A stretch of 64,000 nt of DNA from the NCBI GenBank assembly GCA_963836265.1, contig CAWIIO010000005.1, positions 248,001-312,000 on the forward strand, given 5' to 3'. This stretch comes from CAIWHR01 sp963836265 (GTDB lineage: Bacteria; Pseudomonadota; Gammaproteobacteria; Burkholderiales; Casimicrobiaceae). Made by a program: the position numbers and the translations under genes. A model generated the notes under the pieces. It searched no databases, was not told where the DNA came from, and saw nothing but the letters and a program-made list of their open reading frames with translations. Numbering within the stretch: the stretch's first letter is position 1; the number at the start of each line of letters is the position of its first letter. Shown here piece after piece: positions 51,590 to 60,231 of this stretch.

Positions 51590-52945
51590 CTAAGGCACAG
51601 GCTTGCCGGCCGGCGCCTCGCCGGCAGCGGGCGCGGGCTGAGACGGATCTCCGACCGGTGTCGGGATCGGCCCACCGTCGGCTGGCGCGTCCGCCGCGAT
51701 CGAGGCGGACACGCCGCCGGCGGTGGGGACCGAGGTCTCGCTGGGTGACGTCGTCGACCGCGGGATCTCCGCGGCAGGTGCCGCTTCCGTGCCCGCACGC
51801 TTCGCTTTCGCGGGGACGGTCGCGGCCAGCAGATCGCGATAAAGGAGCACGAGCTGGAGCGTCGTCGCGGCCGGCGTGAGCGGCAGGACCGCACGCCGCG
51901 CGTTGGCCCCGAGCCGGCCCCGCGTGTCGGGGTCGAGGAGCGTACGCAGCTGCGCGGTGAGACCGGCGACGTCGCCCGCAGGACAGACGAGCCCGGCGTC
52001 GTGCTTGAGCAGGAGTTCTGCCGCGCCTGACTTCGTGCTGGTGACGACGGGAAGTCCGCACGCCATCGCCTCGAGCGTGGATTCGGGGGTGGGGTCGTAG
52101 AGCGTCGGAAGAACGAAGGCGTCAGCAGCACCGTAGCAGGATCGCGGATCGGTTTCCTGGGGCGCGATCGTCACCCGACCCGCAACGCCCAGGTCCCGAG
52201 CGAGGTCGCGATAGCGTTCCGCGTGCCGCCCGCGTCCCGCGATGACGAGATGCGCGGGCGGAGGAAGCTCGGCCAGCGCCTCGATCGCCGCTCCGGCGCC
52301 GCTGTGCTCGAAGCCGGAACCGGCGAGCAGGAACACGACGGCGCTGTCGTCGATTCCGTGACGGCGGAGGAAGCCGCTGCGCTCGGTGCGCAGCTGCGGA
52401 TGAAAGTAGTCGCTGTCGACGGCGTTGTAGATCACCACGAGCTTCGACTCGGGCACGCCGAAGCGGTCGCGGATCTCGTCCCTGACCATGCTCGAATTGC
52501 AGATCACGGTCTGCAGCCAGGGGCTCGCGAAGAGCTTCCTTTCGACCCGGCTCACGTACCGGTTATAAGGAGAGAGCGCGAGGCGCAGCCGCGCGAGCGC
52601 CGAGGCGCCCCGGCGGCGTTCGGCAAGCCGCACGGCGTGCACACCGTCCAGGGCGCGATAGACGTCGCAGCACAAGAGGCGCTCGTGCGATTCGACGAGA
52701 TTCGCCTTGGCGTCGCCGATCACGCGGCATACGGCGCGGGCGAAGCCCCAGTCACGCCAAAGCGCACCCGCAAACCACGGATCGCAGACGACGGGCTCGA
52801 TCAGCTGCAACTTGGTTTGCGGCCATGCGCGGGTGTAGAGCGAGATCGCAACGTTGCGCTCGAGCAGCGCCTCGAGCGCGCTCTCGAACTGGCGCTCCGC
52901 GGCGCGCGTCGGGGCGTACCGCTGGCGAATGATCGCGAGCCGCAT
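51590..52945 (-). CDS. Glycosyltransferase family 4 (WaaG-like) with Pro/Ala-rich tail
   Basis: This GT-B fold transferase has 451 residues. The N-terminal domain begins MRLAIIRQRYAPTRAAERQFE and has the acceptor-side HAVRLAERRRGASALARLRLALSPYNRYV, close to the LPS core glucosyltransferase WaaG. The C-terminal domain has the donor motif PTLYDPTPESTLEAMACGLPVVTSTKSGAAE with the E-x7-E pair. The last 65 or so residues form a Pro/Ala/Thr-rich tail not usual for the family. It probably adds a hexose to LPS core at the cytoplasmic membrane face. First gene of the GT4-DUF4254-GT9 set. Confidence 0.88.
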   Translation of the reverse strand: MRLAIIRQRYAPTRAAERQFESALEALLERNVAISLYTRAWPQTKLQLIEPVVCDPWFAGALWRDWGFARAVCRVIGDAKANLVESHERLLCCDVYRALDGVHAVRLAERRRGASALARLRLALSPYNRYVSRVERKLFASPWLQTVICNSSMVRDEIRDRFGVPESKLVVIYNAVDSDYFHPQLRTERSGFLRRHGIDDSAVVFLLAGSGFEHSGAGAAIEALAELPPPAHLVIAGRGRHAERYRDLARDLGVAGRVTIAPQETDPRSCYGAADAFVLPTLYDPTPESTLEAMACGLPVVTSTKSGAAELLLKHDAGLVCPAGDVAGLTAQLRTLLDPDTRGRLGANARRAVLPLTPAATTLQLVLLYRDLLAATVPAKAKRAGTEAAPAAEIPRSTTSPSETSVPTAGGVSASIAADAPADGGPIPTPVGDPSQPAPAAGEAPAGKPVP

Positions 52946-53057
52946 CAGCGACCCGCCGGAAGCGCTCGTCTCCGGCCCGGGCTCGCAGGTGCGGCTCGGA
53001 TCGGGCGGGGAGATGCGGGGACGGCCGTTCGGCTCGACATGGCCCGGAACGATAGCA

Positions 53058-53080
53058 AAAAAAAAAGCAAGCTGCTTCCG
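53058..53080 (-). terminator. Hairpin followed by ten T upstream of the GT4 gene
   Basis: On the minus strand AAGCA-GCT-TGCTT runs into a T stretch made by the A10 run at 53058-53067, a terminator-like shape. It lies 113 bases before the GT4 start, within the otherwise featureless 52946-53171, so it may stop antisense read-through from the argB side or act in a leader. A ten-base homopolymer is rare in this G+C-rich window. The stem is short, hence moderate confidence. Confidence 0.45.
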
Positions 53081-53171
53081 GAGCTCGGTGCCGAAAGACC
53101 CTGCGCAACCGTCGTCACGCCGAGCCTTCGCTGGGGAGGCCGGGTATCATGCGCGGAGTCCGCCCTATCGG

Positions 53172-53360
53172 GTGGCCGGACCGACGGCGGACCTTCCGAC
53201 CGGCACGGTCACCCTGCTGTCTGCCGACATCGAGGGCAGCACCCGGCTGGAGAAAGCGAATGCCGCGCGATGCGCACTGCGCTCGCACGCCACGATGCGC
53301 TGATCCGACACTGCATCGACCGGCACGACGGCCACGGCGGGATGGAAGCGGTCGCGATCG
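53172..53360 (+). pseudogene. Frameshifted, truncated class III adenylate/guanylate cyclase start
   Basis: From GTG the frame reads VAGPTADLPTGTVTLLSADI, then EGSTRLEKANAA, the standard N-terminus of class III cyclase-domain proteins with the metal-binding Asp. Around 53260-53270 the similarity passes to another frame as AMRTALARHDALIRHCIDRH, again matching the family (usual form: AMRxALARHDALLRxxIExHGG). Homology fades near 53350 and the rest of the gene is absent. What remains is about 60 codons in two frames, so a decayed remnant. argB starts some 135 bases on. Confidence 0.75.
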
Positions 53361-53494
53361 CGTGTTCGAGTCAGGGCTCACTCGCCCGGCTCCGCGCGTG
53401 CATTGGCACTCTCGTCCGGCTCGATCCCCGGTTCCGGTACAATCGGCGGCGGTTGCCTCGGAATCCGCCGCGCCGCGCCCTCCGTCCCGCTGCC

Positions 53495-54409
53495 ATGCCC
53501 TTCGATGCCGTCAATGCCGCCGTAAAGGCGCAGATCCTCGCCGAGGCGCTGCCGTACATCCAACGCTTCCACGACAAGACGATCGTCGTGAAATACGGCG
53601 GCAATGCGATGATCGAGCCGGACCTGAAAGCGGGATTCGCGCGCGACGTGGTGATGCTGAAGCTGGTCGGTATGAATCCGGTGATCGTTCACGGCGGCGG
53701 CCCGCAGATCGGCGACCTGCTGACGAAGATGGGCATCAAGACCGAATTCCGGCAGGGGATGCGCGTCACCGACGAGAAGGTGATGAACGTCGTCGAGATG
53801 GTGCTGGGCGAGCTGAACCAGGAGATCGTCGGGCTTATCAATCAGCACGGCGGAAAGGCGGTGGGGCTCACCGGCCAGGATGGCGCGTGCATCCAGGCGC
53901 GAAAGATGCTTCTCCCGAGCGAGACCGATCACGGCGAGATGGTCGATATCGGCCTCGTGGGCGAGATCGAGCGGATCGATCCTGAAATCATTCAGCTTCT
54001 CGACTCTCGAGACTTCATCCCCGTTGTCGCCCCGATCGGCGTCGGCCGCGACGGCGGGGCCTACAACATCAACGCGGATCTCGTCGCCGGCAAGCTCGCG
54101 GAGACACTGCTGGCCGAAAAACTCGTGCTGATGACCAACACCGTCGGCGTGCTCGACAAGGACGGGCGGCTCCTGACCGGGCTCACCGCGCGCGAGATCG
54201 ACACGCTCTTTGCCGACGGGACGATCCACGGCGGAATGCTGCCGAAGATCGGCTCGGCGCTGGACGCGGTGCGCAATGGCGTGGCGAGCTCGCACATCAT
54301 CGACGGCCGCGTGGAGCACGCGCTGTTGCTCGAAGTGCTCACCAACGAGGGCGTGGGCACGATGATTCGCGCCGACACCGTGCCTGTTCACGTGCACATG
54401 GCCCACTAG
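53495..54409 (+). CDS. argB: Acetylglutamate kinase
   Basis: This 304-residue kinase phosphorylates N-acetylglutamate, the second step of arginine synthesis. It has KTIVVKYGGNAM with the phosphate-binding lysine, VIVHGGGPQIGDLL, GLTGQDG, and the nucleotide-site stretch NINADLVAGKLAE. The length fits the arginine-feedback-sensitive type with an N-terminal helix (FDAVNAAVKAQILAEALPYIQRF). A TACAAT -10 match stands at 53438-53443 without a clear -35. slmA follows 18 bases downstream. Confidence 0.96.
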   Translation: MPFDAVNAAVKAQILAEALPYIQRFHDKTIVVKYGGNAMIEPDLKAGFARDVVMLKLVGMNPVIVHGGGPQIGDLLTKMGIKTEFRQGMRVTDEKVMNVVEMVLGELNQEIVGLINQHGGKAVGLTGQDGACIQARKMLLPSETDHGEMVDIGLVGEIERIDPEIIQLLDSRDFIPVVAPIGVGRDGGAYNINADLVAGKLAETLLAEKLVLMTNTVGVLDKDGRLLTGLTAREIDTLFADGTIHGGMLPKIGSALDAVRNGVASSHIIDGRVEHALLLEVLTNEGVGTMIRADTVPVHVHMAH

Positions 54410-54427
54410 GCCGACCTCGAAGCGACC

Positions 54428-54997
54428 ATGGCCGCGAAACCCGGCGAACGCCGTCTCCAGATCCTGCAGACCCTCGCGGCGATGCTCGAGAATCCGCGCG
54501 GCGACAAGGTCACCACCGCGGCTCTCGCAGCCCGGCTCGACGTCTCGGAAGCTGCGCTGTATCGGCACTTCGCGAGCAAGGCCCAGATGTTCGAGGGGCT
54601 GATCGAGTTCATCGAAACGACGCTCTTCACGCTCATCAACAGGATCGCGACGGACACGCCGGACGGCGTCGGTCAGGCGCAGCAGGTCGTCGCCGTGCTG
54701 CTGGGCTTCGCCGACAAGAATCCCGGCATGACCCGCGTGCTGATCGGCGACGCGCTCGTGAACGAGGACGAGCGGCTGCAGGCTCGGATGAACCAGCTCT
54801 ACGACCGCATCGAGGCGGCGCTGCGGCAGGCCTTGCGGATCGCGCAGGCGGCCGGCACGTGGCCCGGCGACGCGAACGCCGACGCCAACGCGCTGCTCGC
54901 CTTCGTCCTCGGCCGCTGGCAGCTCTTCGCGAAAAGCGGCTTCAAGCGGGCGCCACAGGAGGGCTGGGAGGAGCAGCGGAAGTTTCTGTTCGGCTGA
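54428..54997 (+). CDS. slmA: Nucleoid occlusion factor SlmA (TetR family)
   Basis: This TetR-type DNA-binding protein of 189 residues, when bound to chromosomal sites, blocks FtsZ assembly over the nucleoid. The helix-turn-helix is KVTTAALAARLDVSEAALYRHFASKAQMFEGLIEFIE, closely matching SlmA; the C-terminal domain ends GWEEQRKFLFG as in relatives. It lies directly after argB, an association common in betaproteobacteria, and converges with the MoeB-like gene nine bases away. Confidence 0.93.
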   Translation: MAAKPGERRLQILQTLAAMLENPRGDKVTTAALAARLDVSEAALYRHFASKAQMFEGLIEFIETTLFTLINRIATDTPDGVGQAQQVVAVLLGFADKNPGMTRVLIGDALVNEDERLQARMNQLYDRIEAALRQALRIAQAAGTWPGDANADANALLAFVLGRWQLFAKSGFKRAPQEGWEEQRKFLFG

Positions 54998-55006
54998 CGC
55001 TGCCCT

Positions 55007-55759
55007 TCAGCCTTCAGGTCCGCACACCGGGCAGCGCGGATCGCGGGTCACGCGGACATCGCGCCAGCGCATCGAGTGCGCGTCGAGCAAGAGCAGGCGG
55101 CCGGCGATCGTTTCGCCGATGCCGGCGACGAGCTTCAGCGCCTCGGCAGCCTGCGTGGCGCCGATGATGCCGACCAAGGGCGCGAACACGCCCATGATGG
55201 CGCAACGGGTCTCTTCGAGCTCTTCGCCCTCGCCGAACAGGCAGTGATAACAGGGGCTCGCCGGATCGCGCGGGTCGAACACGGCGATCTGGCCGTCGAA
55301 GCGGATCGCGGCGCCCGAGACGAGCGGTGTTTTCGCCCCGACGCACGCGCGATTGACCGCATGTCGCGTCGCGAAATTGTCGGAGCAGTCGAGCACCACG
55401 TCTGCGCGCGCGACGAGCGGCGCAAGCTCGTGGGCACCGACGCGCGAGTGAACGGCTTCGATCCGCACGTCCGGGTTGATCGCGTTGAGCCGCGCCTTCG
55501 CCGCGGCGACCTTCGGCGTGCCGACGTCCGCAGTGGCGAACAGGATCTGCCGCTGCAGATTCGTGAGATCGACGGCGTCGGGATCGGCGAGCGTGATCGT
55601 GCCGACGCCGGCCGAAGCGAGGAACTGCGCCGCCGGCGCGCCCAGCCCCCCGGTACCGACGACGAGCGCGTGCGCCGCCGCGAATTTCTCTTGCGCGTCA
55701 ATTCCGAGCTCCGGCAGCAGAATGTGCCGGCTGTAGCGGAGGAGTTGTAGGTCGTCCAT
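55007..55759 (-). CDS. moeB: MoeB/ThiF-type adenylyltransferase (E1-like)
   Basis: This 250-residue E1-like enzyme adenylates the C-terminal glycine of a ubiquitin-like sulfur carrier (MoaD or ThiS). The ATP site is VVGTGGLGAPAAQFLASAG, with LADPDAVDLTNLQRQILF. The zinc cysteines are in CYHC and CPVC. It lacks a C-terminal rhodanese domain. MoeB and ThiF cannot be told apart from sequence alone. A terminator separates it from the protease gene upstream on the same strand, so it may need its own promoter. Confidence 0.9.
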   Translation of the reverse strand: MDDLQLLRYSRHILLPELGIDAQEKFAAAHALVVGTGGLGAPAAQFLASAGVGTITLADPDAVDLTNLQRQILFATADVGTPKVAAAKARLNAINPDVRIEAVHSRVGAHELAPLVARADVVLDCSDNFATRHAVNRACVGAKTPLVSGAAIRFDGQIAVFDPRDPASPCYHCLFGEGEELEETRCAIMGVFAPLVGIIGATQAAEALKLVAGIGETIAGRLLLLDAHSMRWRDVRVTRDPRCPVCGPEG

Positions 55760-55770
55760 TTCGCGGCAAA

Positions 55771-55795
55771 CAAAAACGCCCGGCGATGCCGGGCG
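55771..55795 (-). terminator. Intrinsic terminator after the CtpA-type protease gene
   Basis: On the minus strand CGCCCGGC-ATC-GCCGGGCG is a perfect 8-bp stem followed by TTTTTGTTT. It stands 27 bases past the protease stop and just before the MoeB-like ATG. Confidence 0.88.
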
Positions 55796-55821
55796 CTTTG
55801 CCGAATGATCGCGTAGCGCCG

Positions 55822-57234
55822 CTACTGCGGCTTCGCCTGGGCCGACACGGACTTCGCCGAGACGATCACCGGCTGGCCCTTCAGGTGGTTGATCGCCTGC
55901 GCGAGCTGGAAGTCGTCCTTCGCGCCAAACTCGAAGCGCGGCAGCGGGGGCTCGGCGACAGCCTTGTCGGGCGCCTTGACCGCCGACTTGTCCATGCCCT
56001 TGACCGCCTCGAGGGCCTTGGCCTTCGCCGCGTCCGCAGTGCTGCCTTCGAGATGTCCCTGCAGATTGGCCTCGCGCACGAGCGGCGACGCGCGACCGTC
56101 ATCGACGGCGATGTCGGGCTCGATGCCCTTGGCCTGAATCGAGCGTCCGGACGGCGTGTAGTAACGCGCGGTCGTGAGTTTCAGGCCGGCATTGTTTCCA
56201 AGCGGCAGGATCGTCTGCACCGAGCCCTTGCCGAACGTCTGCGTGCCCAGCACCGCCGCGCGCTTATGGTCCTGCAGCGCGCCGGCGACGATTTCGGACG
56301 CCGAGGCGGTGCCGCCGTCGACCAGCACCACCATTGGCACCTTCTTCACGGCGGGCGGCAGATCCTTGAGATAGTCTTCGCCGCGGCGCGTGTAGTCCTC
56401 CTTGCGTGCGGAAAGTCGCATCCTGGCTTCTGTGGTCCGACCGTCGGTGTAGACGACAAGCGCATCCTTGGGCAGGAAGGCCGCCGAAACGGCAACCGCC
56501 TGATTGAGGAGCCCGCCGGGGTCGCTGCGCAAGTCGAGGACGAGACCTTTCAGTTCGCCCTGCTTGTAGAAGTCGCGCAGCGCCTTCGCGAGATCCTCGG
56601 TCGTCCGGTCCTGGAACTGACGGATCCGGATGTAGCCATAGCCCGGCTCCAGCATCTTCGCCCGCACGCTCTTGACGTTGATTTCCTCGCGGGTCAGCGT
56701 GAAGGTGAGCGGACCTTCGGCGTCCTTGCGCACGACGGTGAGCACGACCTGGGTGCCGGGCTTGCCGCGCATCTTTTCGACCGCCTTGCTAAGCGGCATG
56801 CCGCGGGTCGCGTCGTCGTCGATCTTGACGATCAGATCGCCGGATTTGATCCCGGCACGGAATGCCGGCGTGTCCTCGATCGGCGAGACGACACGCACCA
56901 GGCCGTCTTCGACGCCAACCTCGATGCCGAGGCCGCCGAACTTGCCCTGTGTGGAGATCTGCAGGTCCTTGAAGGCTTCCGCGTCGAGGAAATCGGAATG
57001 CGGGTCGAGCCCGTGCACCATTCCGTTGATCGCCTCCTTGATGAGCTTGTCGTCGGAGACGGGCTCGACGTAGTCGCTCTTGATCTTGCCAAAGACCGCC
57101 GACAATAGCTGCAGGTCCTCGTACGGAATCGGCATCCGCGCATCGCGCTGCGCGACTGCCGAGAAATTGAGCGAGAGCAGGACGCCGAGGACGGCACCCA
57201 ACCCGATCAGTCCTGCCTTCTTCCAGTTGCCCAT
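55822..57234 (-). CDS. ctpA: S41-family carboxy-terminal processing protease
   Basis: This exported serine protease of 470 residues has a signal or anchor segment at residues 7-28, a CtpA N-terminal helical part (ELxLLSxVFGKIKxDYVEP type), and a PDZ domain (FGGLGIEVGVEDGLVRVVSPIEDTPAFRAGIKSGDLIVKID). The S41 domain carries the catalytic serine motif DGGTASASEIVAG and the lysine in GTQTFGKGSVQT. It processes or degrades periplasmic proteins, often peptidoglycan enzymes. An AAGGAAG site precedes the ATG; a TATACT -10 match lies at 57301-57306 on the minus strand. Confidence 0.93.
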   Translation of the reverse strand: MGNWKKAGLIGLGAVLGVLLSLNFSAVAQRDARMPIPYEDLQLLSAVFGKIKSDYVEPVSDDKLIKEAINGMVHGLDPHSDFLDAEAFKDLQISTQGKFGGLGIEVGVEDGLVRVVSPIEDTPAFRAGIKSGDLIVKIDDDATRGMPLSKAVEKMRGKPGTQVVLTVVRKDAEGPLTFTLTREEINVKSVRAKMLEPGYGYIRIRQFQDRTTEDLAKALRDFYKQGELKGLVLDLRSDPGGLLNQAVAVSAAFLPKDALVVYTDGRTTEARMRLSARKEDYTRRGEDYLKDLPPAVKKVPMVVLVDGGTASASEIVAGALQDHKRAAVLGTQTFGKGSVQTILPLGNNAGLKLTTARYYTPSGRSIQAKGIEPDIAVDDGRASPLVREANLQGHLEGSTADAAKAKALEAVKGMDKSAVKAPDKAVAEPPLPRFEFGAKDDFQLAQAINHLKGQPVIVSAKSVSAQAKPQ

Positions 57235-57689
57235 CGTCTGTCTTCCTTTGCCCGCCGAAAGGGCGGCGCCGGGAATCCGCTCCCGAATAACGAACTGCGA
57301 AGTATACCCCCGGATTGTCGGACGGCACCCCACACGCGGACGAACGTCGTCATTGCCCCGCCCGGAGACGTGTCGCGAATCGGAACACGGCAAATCCACA
57401 GGTCGCCGGCCGGTTCCGCGGCCTCCAAAATCGGCCACCGAGGGAACGCCAAGTCCAGCCGGCGGAGTTCCGGCCGCCTCGCCTGCATGGCGTGCGGCTC
57501 CCCGCTCTTGCCGCCTCCCTTCCGCCACCCGAGAGTTGGGGTGTCGAACCGACCTGTAAGTTCCCGTCCTGCACCACGATCGGACCGACCCCCGCCTGCG
57601 CGCCGGACGCTGGCCGACGCGCCCGGGCCCGACATCGCTTGCCGTGCGCAACCCGGCGCGCGCTGGCTTGGGCGCCCTCCGGTCGGCGA
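57235..57689. other. Gap between gpmI and ctpA with no recognisable gene
   Basis: In many betaproteobacteria an EnvC-type M23 peptidoglycan-hydrolase activator lies between gpmI and ctpA. The 455 bases here contain no LysM, coiled-coil or M23 sequence in any frame I could read; only Arg/Gly-rich frames occur. The ctpA promoter (TATACT at 57301-57306, minus strand) probably lies at the left end. Confidence 0.6.
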
Positions 57690-59255
57690 TCACCGGCTCG
57701 CAAATGCCAGCAGCGAGCGGCCCGTCATTTCGCGTGGGGGCGGCAACCCCATCATCGCCAGCAGGGTCGGTGCGATGTCCTGCAGAGCGCCGCTCGCGGC
57801 GATCGTCGCCCTCCGCCCGACGTAGACGCAGGGCACGAGATTCCGCGTGTGCGCCGTGTGCTGCTGCCCTGTCGCAGCGTCGCGCATCTGCTCGGCGTTG
57901 CCGTGATCGGCGGTGATCAGGACCTCGCCGCCCGCCTTGCGGGCTGCCGCGACGACGCGGCCGATGCAGGCGTCGAGCGTCTCGATCGCGCGGATCGCCG
58001 CATCGAGGTTCCCGGTGTGACCCACCATGTCGCCGTTCGCATAGTTGCAGACGATCGCGTCGTACGTGCCGCCGTCGATTGCAGCGACGAGCTTATCGGT
58101 GACCTCGACCGCGCTCATCTCGGGCTGGAGGTCGTAGGTCGCAACCTTGGGGGAGGGGATCATGATCCGGTCCTCGCCCGGATACGCCGCCTCGACGCCG
58201 CCGCTGTAGAAATACGTGACGTGCGCGTATTTCTCGGTTTCGGCGATCCGCAGTTGCTTGAGCCCGAGCCCCGCGATGTATTCGCCGAAGCCGTTTGCGA
58301 CCGACTGCGACGGGAACGCCACGGGCAGCCGCGCGAATTCGTCGCCGTAGCTCGTGAGGCACACGTAACGGGCGAGCTTCGGATAACGCTCGCGCGCAAA
58401 GCCCGCGAAAGCGGGATCGGTCAGAGCGCGGGTGATCTGCCGCGCGCGATCGGCGCGAAAATTCATGAACACGACGACGTCGCCGTCGTCCATCGTCGAC
58501 GGCTTCCGGTCGCGGCCGGTGATCGCCGTGGCCTTGACGAATTCGTCGTTCTCGCCGCGGGCGTAGGCGGCCTCGAGCGCTTCCTGAGCTGAACTCGCCG
58601 TGAACGGCGCACGGCCATCGACGAGCAGTTCATACGCCGCCGCAACGCGATCCCAGCGCGCGTCGCGGTCCATCGCGTAATAGCGACCGATTATCGAGGC
58701 GATCCGCCCGTCGGGGTGCTTCGACAGCACGCCCTCGATGTACGCGAGCGAGGGCGCTGCACTGCGCGGCGGCGTGTCGCGGCCGTCGAGGAAAGCATGC
58801 AGCCGGACGCGCGGCGCGCCGGCGGCCGCGGCCAGCTCGATCATCGCGGCGATTTGCCGCTCGTGACTGTGGACGCCGCCGGGGGAGACGAGTCCGAGGA
58901 CGTGGAGCGCCTTTCCGCCGGCCTTTGCCGTCTCGATCGCGTCCGTCAGCGCCGGGTTGCGCGCGAACTCGCCCGTCTCGATTGCCTGATCGATCCGCGT
59001 GAAGTCCTGGTAGACCACGCGGCCCGCGCCGATGTTGAGATGTCCCACCTCCGAGTTGCCCATCTGGCCGGCCGGCAGACCTACCGCGCGCTCGGATGCG
59101 TCGATCGTGGTGTTCGGGCACGCTGCGAGGAGTCGGTCCCAGTTCGGTTTTCTCGCGAGCGCAATCGCGTTGTCCGGCGCTGCCGGCCGGGATCCGAAGC
59201 CGTCGAGAATCAGCAAGATGACGGGTCGTACAGGAGGCCGTGCGGCGGTGGTCAT
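57690..59255 (-). CDS. gpmI: 2,3-bisphosphoglycerate-independent phosphoglycerate mutase
   Basis: This Mn-dependent glycolytic mutase of 521 residues interconverts 3- and 2-phosphoglycerate. It has the alkaline-phosphatase-like metal sites: LLILDGFG at the N-terminus, the phosphoserine motif GNSEVGHLNIGAG, HAFLDGRDTPP, and the C-terminal ITADHGNAEQM and HTAHTRNLVPCVYV. The ATG at 59255 is preferred; another in-frame start 36 bases upstream adds residues without similarity. It is divergent from the rhodanese gene. Confidence 0.95.
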   Translation of the reverse strand: MTTAARPPVRPVILLILDGFGSRPAAPDNAIALARKPNWDRLLAACPNTTIDASERAVGLPAGQMGNSEVGHLNIGAGRVVYQDFTRIDQAIETGEFARNPALTDAIETAKAGGKALHVLGLVSPGGVHSHERQIAAMIELAAAAGAPRVRLHAFLDGRDTPPRSAAPSLAYIEGVLSKHPDGRIASIIGRYYAMDRDARWDRVAAAYELLVDGRAPFTASSAQEALEAAYARGENDEFVKATAITGRDRKPSTMDDGDVVVFMNFRADRARQITRALTDPAFAGFARERYPKLARYVCLTSYGDEFARLPVAFPSQSVANGFGEYIAGLGLKQLRIAETEKYAHVTYFYSGGVEAAYPGEDRIMIPSPKVATYDLQPEMSAVEVTDKLVAAIDGGTYDAIVCNYANGDMVGHTGNLDAAIRAIETLDACIGRVVAAARKAGGEVLITADHGNAEQMRDAATGQQHTAHTRNLVPCVYVGRRATIAASGALQDIAPTLLAMMGLPPPREMTGRSLLAFASR

Positions 59256-59381
59256 CAGCGATGGAGCAACGGAGCGATTGGCGGCGCGCAAGCGGTCGGG
59301 CCCCGCTTCCGGCCCCCGTCGCTGTCTGCGCAGGCGACGGGGTGCGCTATCATTTTACCTTTCTTCGATCCCGCGCCGACC

Positions 59382-59792
59382 ATGTCGTTCGTTCAAAACA
59401 ACTGGATGCTGATCCTCGTATTTGTGTTGTCCGGGGCGATGCTGGTCTGGCCGCTCTTCCAGCGCCGTTTCGGGGCGATGAAGGATATCGGCACGCCCGA
59501 GGTGACGAGGCTCATCAATCGGCAAAACGCAGTGCTGCTCGATGTGCGCGAAGCAAAGGAGTACGACGGGGGGCGGCTGCCCAATGCCATCCACATTCCG
59601 CTGTCCCAGCTCGGCAGCCGCGCGCAGGAGCTCGCGAAAATGGCGGCGCGGCCCATCATCGCCTACTGTGCGACGGGTCGCCGCAGCCGGATGGCGGCCG
59701 GTGCGCTGACCCGCGTCGGCTTCAAGCAACTGTATAGCCTGCATGGCGGCATCGAGGCCTGGAAGAAGGATAGCCTCCCGCTGGAGAAATGA
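59382..59792 (+). CDS. Membrane-anchored rhodanese-like protein
   Basis: This 136-residue protein has one N-terminal membrane segment (about residues 8-26, NNWMLILVFVLSGAMLVWPLF) and a rhodanese domain: LLDVREAKEYDGGRLPNAIHIPLSQL, then the active loop CATGRRSR with C96, then LHGGIEAWKK. It would handle sulfane sulfur at the membrane; like E. coli YibN it opens the grxC-secB-gpsA gene group. It shares a 126-base divergent promoter region with gpmI. Confidence 0.9.
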   Translation: MSFVQNNWMLILVFVLSGAMLVWPLFQRRFGAMKDIGTPEVTRLINRQNAVLLDVREAKEYDGGRLPNAIHIPLSQLGSRAQELAKMAARPIIAYCATGRRSRMAAGALTRVGFKQLYSLHGGIEAWKKDSLPLEK

Positions 59793-59855
59793 GGTGAGCG
59801 CCGTCGGGCCGCCACGAGGAGCGAATGGCTGCGCCGCAGCCGCTGGGGTGCACCC

Positions 59856-60170
59856 ATGAACGAAGTCGCCCCGACGATCACGATGTACACGACCGGCACT
59901 TGTCCTTACTGCGTCCAGGCCGAGCGGTTTCTCAAGGCGAAAGGCGTTTCGCTGATCACCCGGATCCGGGTCGACCTCGAGGCCGGCATGCGCGCGGCGA
60001 TGATGGAGCGGACCGGTCGGCGCACGGTGCCGCAGATCTACATCGGCGACGTCCATGTCGGCGGCTATCAGGACCTGATCGCGCTCGACCATGCGGGCCG
60101 GCTTGCGCCGCTGCTCGCAGGCAGTGCGGCGCCGGCGCCGGTCGAACCCGGAGCGCCGCCCGGAAAGTGA
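59856..60170 (+). CDS. grxC: Glutaredoxin 3
   Basis: This 104-residue glutathione-dependent dithiol oxidoreductase of the cytosol has the active motif YTTGTCPYCVQAERFL, cis-proline loop GRRTVPQIYIGDVHVGGYQDL and a short Ala/Pro tail. It lies between the rhodanese gene and secB, the usual order in proteobacteria. Confidence 0.94.
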   Translation: MNEVAPTITMYTTGTCPYCVQAERFLKAKGVSLITRIRVDLEAGMRAAMMERTGRRTVPQIYIGDVHVGGYQDLIALDHAGRLAPLLAGSAAPAPVEPGAPPGK

Positions 60171-60231
60171 CTCGCTCGCTCTCGCGGCGTGCTGTAACAT
60201 TCGTCGTTTTACCTCTTTCGGAGGGCCGCAA

